The notes under the pieces: generated by a model
Told to the model about the DNA's origin: nothing
What the model saw: only the letters and a program-made list of their open reading frames with translations
Database searches by the model: none
Assembly (NCBI RefSeq): GCF_000009365.1
Contig: NC_008260.1
Coordinates: 2,885,001-2,949,000 of the forward strand
Direction: 5' to 3'
Source: Alcanivorax borkumensis SK2
Lineage (GTDB): Bacteria > Pseudomonadota > Gammaproteobacteria > Pseudomonadales > Alcanivoracaceae
Length of the DNA stretch: 64,000 nucleotides
Part shown: piece after piece, positions 37,380 to 45,711 of the stretch
How the letters are laid out: each line of letters starts with the position of its first letter
Position numbering within the stretch: the stretch's first letter is position 1
Made by a program: the position numbers and the translations under genes

Positions 37380-37766
37380 CTACTGAGCGTTGGCCACCGC
37401 GCCCTGCTCCTGCTTGGCGTTGTTGCGCATCTCTTTTTCCGCTTTCAGGCTTTCGTGCTGAGCCGGCGTACAGCCCAAACAACGGACGAAAGTATTCTTT
37501 CCAGGGTTCATCACCAGCACTTCCGCCGCCTCCCCTGGGTTCCCCCCCAGCAGGCTGAACGGCAGCGTAACCACGTACAGGCCCGCGCCCACCACCGTGG
37601 AAGCCAACAGCAACGGACGCGCAAAAATCGCATCGCCGATCATTGCTATCTCTCCCGGACGATCCAGCTTAGATTCCGCCGCCTGTGCCGTAATAGGCAC
37701 CATGGCAGCAAACAGCATGGCGGAGGCGAGTACAGATGCCGCAACCGGGCGCTTTGCTCGCTTCAT
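37380..37766 (-). CDS. Hypothetical exported/membrane protein
   Basis: A 128-residue protein. The signal peptide (residues 1-30, ending AQAAES) is followed by one hydrophobic segment, RPLLLASTVVGAGLYVVTLPFSLLGG, and a conserved-looking PGKNTFVRCLGC. The C-terminal tail is charged. The start at 37766 has AGAGGGA upstream. Small proteins with this RPLLLASTVVG/TLPFS pattern occur in pseudomonads without known function (sometimes labelled multidrug transporter, which the sequence does not support). Confidence 0.7.
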   Translation of the reverse strand: MKRAKRPVAASVLASAMLFAAMVPITAQAAESKLDRPGEIAMIGDAIFARPLLLASTVVGAGLYVVTLPFSLLGGNPGEAAEVLVMNPGKNTFVRCLGCTPAQHESLKAEKEMRNNAKQEQGAVANAQ

Positions 37767-37998
37767 GGTGGGTCCCTCTTGTTTTTTTATAGTTGAACCT
37801 GAAATCACCGTTTCAAGTTAAAGTATCGCTGACATTGTTTCAGCTAAGCCTTTAATATTCCGACAATTGCATCACAATCTACACCCTTGTTCTTAGGCCA
37901 GCAATAGTGCAAAAAAGCAAAGCCTGATCAACCCCGTCGCAACGCATTTCCCGCCCACACCACTTGCTGTCCCATCCGGTAATCGATTTCCTTCCCCT

Positions 37999-38808
37999 TC
38001 ACCGCTGGCATTGTGGGCAATAAGCCGTGCTCCGCTGGCCATGACGATCCGCCTTCAATATGGCGTCGCATTGCACGCAAGGCTGGCCCGCACGGCCATA
38101 CACATTGAGGGACTGAGCAAAATACCCTGGCTGACCATCCGCCCGGGTGAAATCCTTCAGCGTGGTGCCGCCCGCCTCAATCGCCTGGGCCAGCACCCGC
38201 TTAATTGCCTCTGCCAGTGCCTGATAACGCGCCAGGGAAATGCGGCCCGCCGCCCGGGAGGGGTGGATACCCGCCATAAAGAGGCTTTCCTGAGCGTAAA
38301 TATTGCCCACTCCCACCACCGTGGCGTTATCCATAATAAAGCTTTTCACTGCCACCTTTCGGCCACGAGAGCGAGCAAACAACCACTGGCCATTAAAACT
38401 ATCGCTGAGCGGTTCCGGCCCCAGCGACTGCAGCAGGCTGTGCGGCTGGTCACCGCCCTGGAACAACACAGAGCCAAAGCGGCGCGGGTCGTTAAAACGC
38501 AGCACCTTGCCACTATCGAGCAACAAATCCACATGGTCGTGCTTGCGTAATGGCAGGTCCATATCCACCACCCGCAAAGTGCCGGACATCCCCAGATGAA
38601 TGAGCAGCTGCCCATGCTCCAGCTCAATCAGCAGATATTTGGCCCGCCGACGCAACGCCACCACCGGGCAGTCACGCAGCGCATAAATCGCCTCACTCAC
38701 CGGCCAGCGCAACCGCGGTTCGCGCACCGTTACCGATTTCAAAATCCGCCCCTGTAAATGCGGGCGAATGCCACGCAGGGTGGTTTCCACTTCAGGTAAT
38801 TCAGGCAT
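37999..38808 (-). CDS. mutM: Formamidopyrimidine-DNA glycosylase
   Basis: A 269-residue base-excision repair enzyme removing 8-oxoguanine. The catalytic N-terminal PELPEVETTLRGI (Pro2, Glu3), the GNIYAQESLF hinge region, and the C-terminal zinc finger (CVQC...CPQC) are intact. It has its own unit, divergent from hyuA. Confidence 0.96.
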   Translation of the reverse strand: MPELPEVETTLRGIRPHLQGRILKSVTVREPRLRWPVSEAIYALRDCPVVALRRRAKYLLIELEHGQLLIHLGMSGTLRVVDMDLPLRKHDHVDLLLDSGKVLRFNDPRRFGSVLFQGGDQPHSLLQSLGPEPLSDSFNGQWLFARSRGRKVAVKSFIMDNATVVGVGNIYAQESLFMAGIHPSRAAGRISLARYQALAEAIKRVLAQAIEAGGTTLKDFTRADGQPGYFAQSLNVYGRAGQPCVQCDAILKADRHGQRSTAYCPQCQR

Positions 38809-38959
38809 AGGAAAGTCAGTTCGTGATTGATAATGGACAATTGAACAGCTAAAAACTCATTGCGCGGTCCCGAAGAGCGCGCTGGCGCTAGCTATGTTAC
38901 CTTGCTGCCAGTTTTTTTGTCTTTCGCTGTCACCGTTCAACAGATAACTGCCCACTACT

Positions 38960-40936
38960 ATGTCCGTCTCTTACTGGCTCGGCGTCGATACCGGCGGCAC
39001 CTTTACTGACTTTGTTCTGCTAGGCGATGGCGAACCACGCATCCACAAGGTGCTGTCCACGCCCGCGTCCCCGGAACAAGCCATCCTGCAAGGCATTCAG
39101 GAGCTGGGCCTGAGTGATGCAATGGCCAGTGGGCAACTGGCCATTGTGCACGGCACCACCGTGGCCACCAACGCCGCCCTCGAAGGCAAGGGCGCTCGCA
39201 CCTTATTGATTACCAATAACGGGCTGGAGGACATCCTCCGCATTGGCCGCCAAAACCGTCCAGAGCTCTATAATCTTACCCCGGCGAGTAACGCCTCGGC
39301 GGTGAGCCAGGTGCCCACCCTGGGCTGCCCGGCACGGCTCGATGCTGCTGGTAACACCGTTACCGCGCTCACCGATAACGATATTGCCATCATACTGGCG
39401 GCGGTCCGTGAAATCGCTCCGGAGTCCATCGCCCTGTGCCTGCTGTTCAGCTACCTGAACCCGGAGCACGAACAGCGGCTCAGCCAGGCTCTGCTCAGTG
39501 CCGGCTTTGCAGTGAGCCCCTCGCACCAAATCTTACCTACTCGAGGCGAATACGAACGGGGCATGGCCACCTGGCTAAATGCTTGGCTCGCGCCGCGAGT
39601 GGCGGATTACCTGCAACGCCTACAGCAGGCCACCAGCCCCGCTCCATTGGCCATCATGCAATCCCACGGTGGCACCATTGCTTCCCAACAAGCCGCGAAC
39701 CAAGCCGTCAATCTCCTATTGTCTGGGCCCGCCGGTGGGCTGGCCGCCGCTCAGCGGCTAGGGCAACAACTGCAGCAGCCACACTTGATGACTTTCGACA
39801 TGGGCGGCACCTCCACTGATGTTGCCTTGCTCGACGGGGATATCCGCCTAACCCAGCAGGGCCGCATCGGTCCTTATCCCGTGGCCGTGCCCATGGTAGA
39901 CATGCACACCATCGGTGCCGGAGGTGGCTCGCTAGCCTATGTGGATGAGGCTGGGCTACTGCACGTGGGGCCACACTCAGCCGGCGCCGATCCCGGCCCC
40001 GCGTGCTACGGCAACGGCGGCCAACACGTCACAGTAACCGATGCCAATGTAGTACTGGGCCGGCTGCAACCAGACTTCGCCCTGGGGGGCTCACTAACGC
40101 TGGATGTGGCTTGCGCTGAGCAGGCCATGGACCGGTTAGCCGTAGCCCTCAACCTGACACGTCAGCAAACCGCTGAAGGAGTACTGGCGCTAGCCAACGA
40201 ACACATGACCCAAGCCCTGCGGGTGATCTCCATCCAGAAGGGCTTCGATCCCGCTGACTTCGCGCTAATGAGCTTTGGCGGCGCCGGGGGACTGCACGTC
40301 TGTGCGCTGGCCGACAACCTGGGCATGCCACGGGCCATTGTCCCGCAGCGGGCCGGCGTGCTGTCTGCCGAAGGGCTGGTATATGCCCCCCGTAAACGGG
40401 AAATATTGCAGGCGCTGCCAGAATCCGCCGACGAAGACTCCCTGCGTGCACTCATCGTCCAGCTGCAACAGCAAGGCTCAAATGAACTTATCGCGGAAGG
40501 CGTTAGCGCAGACCGCATCCAGCACCGGGTATTTGTAGATATGTGCTATCAAGGCCAGTCCTCAGTGCTACAAATTGATTGGCACGAAGAACCGGCAGAC
40601 CGGGTAAGCCGCTTCCATGCGGCTCACCAGCAACGTTTTGGCCACCGGTTAGGGCTACCAGTACAGCAGGTTAACCTACGCATTCAAAGCCAGGCTTTGG
40701 CTACCCCGCCCACGCTGCCCGACGGCCACACTCAAACCGCCAACCCCGAACGCCAAGCGACGCTGCCGGGTATCCGCACCGCGGTGGCCGTGTTCAGCCG
40801 CGAAACACTGGGTGTAGGTCAACGCCTCACCGGCCCGGCCCTGATTTACGAAGCAGTGGGCACCACCTGGCTGGAAACGGGCTGGACCGCGACGGTAAAC
40901 CCGCAAGGGCACCTGTTGTTACAGCGCGACGCCTAG
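38960..40936 (+). CDS. Hydantoinase A/oxoprolinase family protein
   Basis: A 658-residue ATP-dependent ring-opening enzyme of the hydantoinase A family. The N-terminal domain begins GVDTGGTFTDFVLL (phosphate binding). The middle domain shows HGTTVATNAALEG and LLSGPAGG, then TFDMGGTSTDVALLDG and GAGGGSLAYVDEAG. Canonical partners (HyuB) are absent on either side, so either this is a stand-alone member or its partner is elsewhere. The substrate is not inferable; such enzymes open hydantoins, 5-oxoproline or acetone-type carboxylase substrates. Confidence 0.85.
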   Translation: MSVSYWLGVDTGGTFTDFVLLGDGEPRIHKVLSTPASPEQAILQGIQELGLSDAMASGQLAIVHGTTVATNAALEGKGARTLLITNNGLEDILRIGRQNRPELYNLTPASNASAVSQVPTLGCPARLDAAGNTVTALTDNDIAIILAAVREIAPESIALCLLFSYLNPEHEQRLSQALLSAGFAVSPSHQILPTRGEYERGMATWLNAWLAPRVADYLQRLQQATSPAPLAIMQSHGGTIASQQAANQAVNLLLSGPAGGLAAAQRLGQQLQQPHLMTFDMGGTSTDVALLDGDIRLTQQGRIGPYPVAVPMVDMHTIGAGGGSLAYVDEAGLLHVGPHSAGADPGPACYGNGGQHVTVTDANVVLGRLQPDFALGGSLTLDVACAEQAMDRLAVALNLTRQQTAEGVLALANEHMTQALRVISIQKGFDPADFALMSFGGAGGLHVCALADNLGMPRAIVPQRAGVLSAEGLVYAPRKREILQALPESADEDSLRALIVQLQQQGSNELIAEGVSADRIQHRVFVDMCYQGQSSVLQIDWHEEPADRVSRFHAAHQQRFGHRLGLPVQQVNLRIQSQALATPPTLPDGHTQTANPERQATLPGIRTAVAVFSRETLGVGQRLTGPALIYEAVGTTWLETGWTATVNPQGHLLLQRDA

Positions 40937-41077
40937 CGGGCCGCCCAGCCATCAGCCCATCGCCCCCTTTGGGCCCCTGATTGACCGTAAAGTCCGAATT
41001 TGACCTGCTTCGTGTCTTCTATCTGCCATCACCGGTAGGGCACAATAGAGGCTCTATCTTTTTATTGTGCGACATCT

Positions 41078-42265
41078 ATGCTGAATTATTTGAGTGAGGG
41101 CCTACTGGCTCCGAGCCTCGGCGCCTTGGTGCTAATCACCTTGGCCATGACCCACGTGACCATTGTCAGTGTCACCGTGTACCTGCACCGCTATTCCGCG
41201 CACCGCGCGCTGGACATGCACCCGGTGCTCAAACATTTTTTCCGTTTCTGGCTGTGGCTCACCACCGCCCAGAACACCCTAGAGTGGACCGCCATCCACC
41301 GCAAACACCACGCTAAGTGCGAGACTGAAGAAGACCCCCACAGCCCGGTAGTTAAAGGCATCCGCAAGGTACTAAGCGAAGGGGCAGAACTGTACCGCGA
41401 AGAAGCAGAAAATAAAGAAACCCTGAAAAAATACGGCGCCGGCTGCCCTGATGATTGGGTCGAACGCAACGTCTATTCTCGGTTCCCCATGGCCGGCATT
41501 ACCTTAATGGCCGTTATTGATCTGCTATTGTTTGGCGTCATCGGCATTACCGTATGGGCCGTACAAATGATCTGGATTCCACTGTTCGCCGCCGGCATCA
41601 TCAATGGCCTAGGGCACTACTGGGGTTACCGGAACTTCGAATGCGCCGATGCATCACGCAACATTTCGCCTTGGGGCATTCTGATTGGCGGCGAAGAGCT
41701 GCATAACAATCATCACACCTATCCAAACTCCGCCAAGTTATCTGTGCGTCGTTTCGAATTCGATGCCGGCTGGGCTTGGATTCGCCTGTTCGAAATAGTG
41801 GGCCTAGCCAAGGTGAAGAAAGTGGCACCTAAACCCACCCTGGCAAAAAACGCTCGCGGAATCGACGTGGACGCCCTACGCGGCGTCATGCAGCACCGCT
41901 TCCAAGTTATGCGGCATTACCGCAAAGCCGTGATTACCCCCGTTTTCAAGCAGGAACAAGCCCGCGCCTGTGACGCCACCCGTGAATTTTACGCCCGCGC
42001 CAAAGCCTTACTGCATCAGGATTTGACCCTAATCAAACCGAATCAAGAGCTACGCCTCAAAAAGCTCACGGAAAATAACGAGACGCTAGAAGCTATTTAC
42101 CAATTCCGTTTGCGCCTGCAAGACATCTGGTCACAGACCAGCCGTAGCTCCACGGAAATGGTAGAAGCACTAGAAAAGTGGTGCCATGACGCCCGCCAAT
42201 CCGGCATTGATGCACTTCAAGAGTTCGCCGACCGGCTTCCTCATTACCGCCCCGCTACCGCCTGA
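41078..42265 (+). CDS. Acyl-CoA delta-9-type fatty acid desaturase
   Basis: A 395-residue membrane di-iron desaturase. The histidine boxes HRYSAH (near residue 38), HRKHH (near 74) and HNNHHTY (near 212) match the acyl-CoA/DesB-DesC group. Four membrane helices lie between them, followed by a soluble tail of about 130 residues with coiled-coil character. It likely introduces the aerobic delta-9 double bond. A hairpin beyond the stop may terminate it. The integron remnant begins just downstream. Confidence 0.92.
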   Translation: MLNYLSEGLLAPSLGALVLITLAMTHVTIVSVTVYLHRYSAHRALDMHPVLKHFFRFWLWLTTAQNTLEWTAIHRKHHAKCETEEDPHSPVVKGIRKVLSEGAELYREEAENKETLKKYGAGCPDDWVERNVYSRFPMAGITLMAVIDLLLFGVIGITVWAVQMIWIPLFAAGIINGLGHYWGYRNFECADASRNISPWGILIGGEELHNNHHTYPNSAKLSVRRFEFDAGWAWIRLFEIVGLAKVKKVAPKPTLAKNARGIDVDALRGVMQHRFQVMRHYRKAVITPVFKQEQARACDATREFYARAKALLHQDLTLIKPNQELRLKKLTENNETLEAIYQFRLRLQDIWSQTSRSSTEMVEALEKWCHDARQSGIDALQEFADRLPHYRPATA

Positions 42266-42499
42266 TCATTTGGCAAAGCGACAAATCACCTCACCGGCTG
42301 CTAAAAACAGCCGGTGAGGTTTGGCGTGTAACTCTACACGGGCTTTGAAGTAGCACAGCCGGGCAGTATTCAAGGAGCAGTTTATCGCGCCTACCCAAGG
42401 GATAGGGATATAGCCTTTATTTCCCCAACCGCAGATAAGAAATAAAAGCACTCTCAGCAACCCATACGGCAACCCATACATTAAAAATAATGTGGCCAC
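42266..42499 (-). CDS. Doubtful small ORF at the distal end of the cassette array
   Basis: A 77-codon frame on the minus strand (GTG start; an internal ATG gives MYGLPYGLLRVLLF). A hydrophobic head is followed by a Cys/aromatic-rich stretch; it runs through the hairpin that probably terminates the desaturase gene. It may be the worn-out last cassette or chance. No family is recognised. Confidence 0.25.
   Translation of the reverse strand: MATLFLMYGLPYGLLRVLLFLICGWGNKGYIPIPWVGAINCSLNTARLCYFKARVELHAKPHRLFLAAGEVICRFAK
42288..42320 (+). terminator. Perfect 13-bp inverted repeat after the desaturase gene
   Basis: ACCTCACCGGCTG and CAGCCGGTGAGGT enclose a seven-base A-rich loop. There is only a short T run after it, so termination is plausible but not certain. 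Confidence 0.55.
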
Positions 42500-42553
42500 C
42501 TCCTGCCTGCTAACAGATCCAACCCTTCACATTTTGGGCTTCCGGCCTCATAC

Positions 42554-42627
42554 ACATAACACTGCAGAAACCACCTAGCGTAGCAAGGTAAAGCCCCCAG
42601 GGCGCGTGCGGCCTTTGCTCGTTATTT
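42554..42627 (-). other. attC-like recombination site (after DUF2750 cassette)
   Basis: On the minus strand the site runs from AAATAAC (R''-like, directly after the DUF2750 stop) to GTTATGT (R' core). The same GTTATGT core ends the well-formed attC at 44423. Internal symmetry is poor, so this site may be decayed. Confidence 0.5.
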
Positions 42628-43017
42628 TTACAGGTATCGTGCCATTTCATTTAACAGCTCTTCTTTCAAAGACTGTGGCTCGATACACCAAAATGTCCAT
42701 TCTCTGTCAGGAAATACCGCCACTTTGGCTTGGCTTTTTTCGAATAGTGGCAACCAATGCTCGAGTAGCTCTTCGAGACTGATTTCAGTGGCTCGGTGGC
42801 CAGGGAAGTTTTCATCTACGATTTTCTGCGCGTATTCAGGGTGTGGCCACAATGGAAAGTAGTCAAATTCTTCTGAAGCAACAGGAACGAGCCAGCCGTC
42901 ATCGCTTTTGACACCCCATAGCAGCTCCCAGTCGGCGACCTTGCTCTTGCTAACGAAGTAATCGTATCTATCGAAGCCATCAAGCGCCAAGACGGCGTCG
43001 AACTGTTTTTCGTTCAT
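42628..43017 (-). CDS. DUF2750-like protein, integron cassette gene
   Basis: A 129-residue soluble, acidic, aromatic-rich protein: DAVLALDGFDRYDYFVSKSKVADWELLWGVKSDDGWLVPV then FPLWPHPEYAQ. It resembles the DUF2750 family, of unknown function and common in mobile and cassette contexts. The ATG at 43017 is used; a GTG at 43029 is possible. The gene begins a few bases after a GTTAAGT core (minus strand) and ends against an attC-like site, as cassette genes do. Base composition is more AT-rich than flanking chromosomal genes. Confidence 0.65.
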   Translation of the reverse strand: MNEKQFDAVLALDGFDRYDYFVSKSKVADWELLWGVKSDDGWLVPVASEEFDYFPLWPHPEYAQKIVDENFPGHRATEISLEELLEHWLPLFEKSQAKVAVFPDREWTFWCIEPQSLKEELLNEMARYL

Positions 43018-43082
43018 CCTATATGGCACTTAACGTCTCCTGAAGCATCACTCCCGGCTCACGCGAAAATGTTTGATGGCGG

Positions 43083-43709
43083 CTATTTTGTACTTCCCAA
43101 CGTTACCATTTTTATTCCGGTGGCAATCAATGCCGTACCCGCTGCTTTATTGATAAGGTTTATAACCCAAGACTTTACTCGTTTTCTTGCTAATTGTGCC
43201 CCCATGCGGCCAAACAGACTGTAAACCACTAAATCAGCAATAAAACAGGTGAGCCCCATAAGAACCATTTGTAAAATGACAGGCTCTTTAGGGTCCACAA
43301 ACTGCGGCAATAGGGCTGAAAAATACATTAACGCTTTTGGGTTAGCTAATTGAATGACGAGACCATTTGAAAAAGCTTTCGCAGGATTCATTGTGGTTAA
43401 TTGAACATCAACGTTAACTGGCCCTGCTTTGCTAAAAATTGCCGAAATACCCAGGAAAAGAAGATAAGCAATACCAAACCACTTAATGATAGAAAATACC
43501 AAACTGGACGCTATTATTAGCGATGCGATGCCTGTTGCCGACAATATAAAAAATAATACATCTGCGCTTGCTACGCCAAGAACACTTAAAAAAGTTAATT
43601 TTGAATTATGGGATGCAGCCTGTTTCGCCACCGTTATAGCCGCTGGCCCAGGAACCAAAATAAGCATCACCGTTGTAACGAGAAAGAAAGTATATAATTC
43701 AATATTCAT
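43083..43709 (-). CDS. LysE-family amino-acid exporter, integron cassette gene
   Basis: A 208-residue membrane protein with the LysE/RhtB pattern. The first helix ends MLILVPGPAAITVAKQAA, then GVASADVLFFILSATG, and LANPKALMYFSALLPQF marks the middle. About six helices. It probably exports an amino acid or related metabolite. GAAGGGTAAGC precedes the ATG, and a GTTAGGC core lies 17 bases before the start. No clear R'' box follows its stop; the next core (GTTAAGT) is at 43028-43034. AT-rich compared with the flanks, consistent with acquisition. Confidence 0.85.
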   Translation of the reverse strand: MNIELYTFFLVTTVMLILVPGPAAITVAKQAASHNSKLTFLSVLGVASADVLFFILSATGIASLIIASSLVFSIIKWFGIAYLLFLGISAIFSKAGPVNVDVQLTTMNPAKAFSNGLVIQLANPKALMYFSALLPQFVDPKEPVILQMVLMGLTCFIADLVVYSLFGRMGAQLARKRVKSWVINLINKAAGTALIATGIKMVTLGSTK

Positions 43710-43722
43710 GCTTACCCTTCAT

Positions 43723-44032
43723 TTAGCCTAACGCCCGCACATAGCTTGCCGGACTTTGGTACCCAATCCCAGAGTGAAACCGCTCCCGATTATAAAAATC
43801 GACAAACTCAACAATCGCGGCCACCGCTTCAACATCATTCTCAAACTTACGCAGATGAACCAATTCCGTCTTTAGCGTATGGAAGAAGGGCTCCGTATGC
43901 GCGTTGTCCGTGCATTGTTTCGGCCGATTCGTACTGGTCTGATGCCGTGCCGTGCCGTGCCTGCCTAGCTCGCTCTGGGTCAAGTACGCGACATACTCCA
44001 CACCACGATCCATATGAAATATTAGACCGGAA
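43723..44032 (-). pseudogene. IS3-family transposase fragment (C-terminal part)
   Basis: The readable frame begins with PSGLIFHMDRGVEYVAY, the IS3 OrfB integrase-core segment where HSDRG is normal (Ser replaced by Met). It continues to FVDFYNRERFHSGIGYQSP, the family's C-terminal rve_3 region. All upstream catalytic parts are missing. The last codons and stop are made from the GTTAGGC core site (ALG-stop), and the first codons start right at another GTTAGCC core. So the fragment occupies the position of a cassette. Not functional. Confidence 0.85.
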
Positions 44033-44124
44033 GGCTAACGCCCCGCTAAACGGCGAGCGTTAGCGAGTCCGGTGGAGGCCACGCCTTTTGTGGCCGGAAC
44101 GTATTTAAGCGGTTTGTTATGTGC
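44033..44124 (-). other. Integron attC site
   Basis: Reading on the minus strand: R'' GCACATAACAAACCGC, then a central palindrome (GGCCACAAAAGGCGTGGCC) and CGCTAACG/CGCCGTTTAGCGG, ending R' GGGCGTTAGCC. The stop codon of the preceding cassette gene overlaps the R'' edge. A typical long attC. Confidence 0.85.
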
Positions 44125-44399
44125 TAGCTGGCAGCGCATAGTTTATATACTTCCAGAGCCAATGCGCCAGCCGCGATTGCAACAGCAGCAAAAGTTAACC
44201 AATTTAGGCTTTTGGTTAATTTAGTAGAAGATTCATTGGCATTCTTAAGCTCCGCAGTTAAAGCCTCAGTATTATCGGCAAGCTTTTCAAGAGCAGATGC
44301 AGAACGATTTAAGGATGAAAATACTGTGTTCTTACTCATTGCCTCGTAGAATGTCTTTTCTACATCAGCCAATGTGCGCTCACGATCATCAGAACTCAA
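44124..44399 (-). CDS. Hypothetical coiled-coil membrane-anchored cassette protein
   Basis: A 91-residue protein: charged helix (1-35), coiled-coil-like stretch (ASALEKLADNTEALTAELKNANESSTKLTKS), then one membrane helix (LTFAAVAIAAGALALEVYKL). The start codon is TTG at 44399, preceded by AAAGGAG at ideal spacing. It lies between two attC sites, so it is a complete cassette. Function unknown; similar tail-anchored coiled coils are common among cassette products. Confidence 0.7.
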   Translation of the reverse strand: MSSDDRERTLADVEKTFYEAMSKNTVFSSLNRSASALEKLADNTEALTAELKNANESSTKLTKSLNWLTFAAVAIAAGALALEVYKLCAAS

Positions 44400-44422
44400 T
44401 TTATTCTCCTTTCACTATTTGC

Positions 44423-44494
44423 ACATAACGCCGCGCTCTGCGGAAATTTTCGAGTCACAGCGAGCAAACTTTCCGTAGCAGCGCCTTGTTATGC
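44423..44494 (-). other. Integron attC site
   Basis: Textbook form. On the minus strand it starts GCATAAC, ends GTTATGT, with near-perfect inner symmetry GGCGCTGCTACGGAAA versus TTTCCGCAGAGCGC. The stop codon of the cassette gene upstream (GCATAA) is part of the R'' box. Confidence 0.92.
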
Positions 44495-45052
44495 ATTTTT
44501 TGCTAGGCGAACCGCATCAGGATCGAGAGGGTTATGATTTACCAGAATTCCCTGCTCTTTCATCAAGCCAATTTCTGCAAACACTTTCTGACGTTCTTGG
44601 CTCATATTGTCATTATCTAGCCCAAGCTTTTTAATCAGGTCTTCTAGTTTTGTGTCAGTTAAGGGCGAACAGAGCCCCTTAATAGTATCCCTATATTCGC
44701 TTAATGTAGAGTATTGACAGTTTCTACTTTTTTCTTTTTCTAGCTTTGACTTTAAGCTTGAAATTTCATTGTCCTTTGAAACCATCAGGGCTTTTAAACG
44801 ATTTAACTCATCGTTGTCGACAGTTGTATTTTCAGCGCTTTTTTTTAGATTAAATACCGAATAAAATAAGGTTAACAAGCCAACGGAAATTTCACCAATA
44901 AGAATATTTATCAGCGTAGGCCTCTCAGTTTCTTGAACCTCTCCAAAACCCAGAAACAACATTGCTAAAGTGCCTAAGCAGAAGAGGACGAACACCACCA
45001 AAAAAGTCCAAAATAAAATCCAACTTATTACCATTTTTTGTTTACTTTCCAT
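44489..45052 (-). CDS. Hypothetical membrane protein with coiled coil, first cassette
   Basis: A 187-residue protein with two N-terminal helices (residues 8-35 and 47-68), then a long coiled coil (about 80-112; LKSKLEKEKSR), then a C-terminal helical domain ending in HNPLDPDAVRLAKNA. GAGGAA precedes the ATG. A GTTATGC core lies 15 bases before the start, and its stop is embedded in an attC. It is the first cassette next to the integrase remnant. Lys- and Ile-rich, with clearly lower GC than the flanks. Unknown function. Confidence 0.7.
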   Translation of the reverse strand: MESKQKMVISWILFWTFLVVFVLFCLGTLAMLFLGFGEVQETERPTLINILIGEISVGLLTLFYSVFNLKKSAENTTVDNDELNRLKALMVSKDNEISSLKSKLEKEKSRNCQYSTLSEYRDTIKGLCSPLTDTKLEDLIKKLGLDNDNMSQERQKVFAEIGLMKEQGILVNHNPLDPDAVRLAKNA

Positions 45053-45066
45053 GCTTCCTCTTTAAT

Positions 45067-45374
45067 GCATAACAGCGTATTCAGTCGAACGATTCGACAT
45101 ATCTTTTTTCGACATATTTCTTAAAAGGCCATCGTATATAATTCCGATAAACCCATAAAATTTAGTAACTTACCCAGGAAGCGAGAGCCTTTCGCATCTG
45201 ACAAAACTCGAACGAGCGGCCTATTTCCGGGGACTCCATGCACATTTAAGTCGCAACTCGAGACAAAGATCAACGGCTTAGCGAATTTTGAGATATCTCC
45301 TACACGCATTTGCGTTCTTTTCTGTTGAACGCGGGTTTCCATAGCCCCAGCCAGCTATGGGAAAGGAGAACCCT
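45067..45374. other. Probable attI/leader region of the integron
   Basis: From the GTTATGC core (45067-45073, minus strand) to the integrase start: no secure gene. In working integrons this interval holds attI and the cassette promoter, which would read to the left into the cassettes. I cannot delimit them. A 73-codon minus-strand frame (45121-45342) is present but unsupported. Confidence 0.5.
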
Positions 45375-45538
45375 ATGAGCAATAGAACCACAGATATTCC
45401 GGTTTCCATTCCTGACAAGCCGTAAGGCTACTGGAGAGCGGCTATGACATCCGCACGGTGCAGGAGTTGCTGGGCCACAGCGATGTGTCGACCACCGAAC
45501 GGTATCTGCATGTGATGAACCGGGGCGGTCTGGGGTGA
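45375..45538 (+). pseudogene. Integron integrase (intI) remnant
   Basis: AAAGGAG and ATG (45375) start [16 protein letters not shown], then TAA. From 45425 the frame reads [18 protein letters not shown], then [17 protein letters not shown] and TGA at 45536-45538. This is the C-terminal tyrosine-recombinase domain of IntI, including the LGHxxxxxT region and the catalytic Tyr of RYLHV. About 250-280 codons between the two parts are lost. It is divergent from the cassettes, as intI always is. Certainly inactive as written, so the array is frozen. Confidence 0.9.
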
Positions 45539-45644
45539 TTAGTCCGCTGGATAGGGGGTAGCAAGGTAGGCATGGGCTTTCAGCGTCGAAATTTGTTTTT
45601 AGCATCCGCCCTGCGATGTCGAGGTTTCAACTTATTTTCACCCA

Positions 45645-45674
45645 TAAAAAAACCCGGCTTTCGCCGGGTTTTGA
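45645..45674 (-). terminator. Rho-independent terminator of the gcv operon
   Basis: AACCCGGC/GCCGGGTT with a four-base loop, with a run of A on the left (U in the minus-strand transcript), 40 bases beyond the gcvPB stop. Confidence 0.88.
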
Positions 45675-45711
45675 TCGCTTCAAGCGTGTTATATGAAGCG
45701 TGCTGCGTCTC

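Noticed and set aside
43940..43975. Short GCCGT tandem repeat as part of a CRISPR or VNTR
   Set aside because: Only about three five-base units inside the transposase fragment; no spacers.
45121..45342. 73-codon minus-strand frame in the attI region
   Set aside because: Overlaps the expected attI/promoter zone, has no clear ribosome-binding site and no family resemblance.
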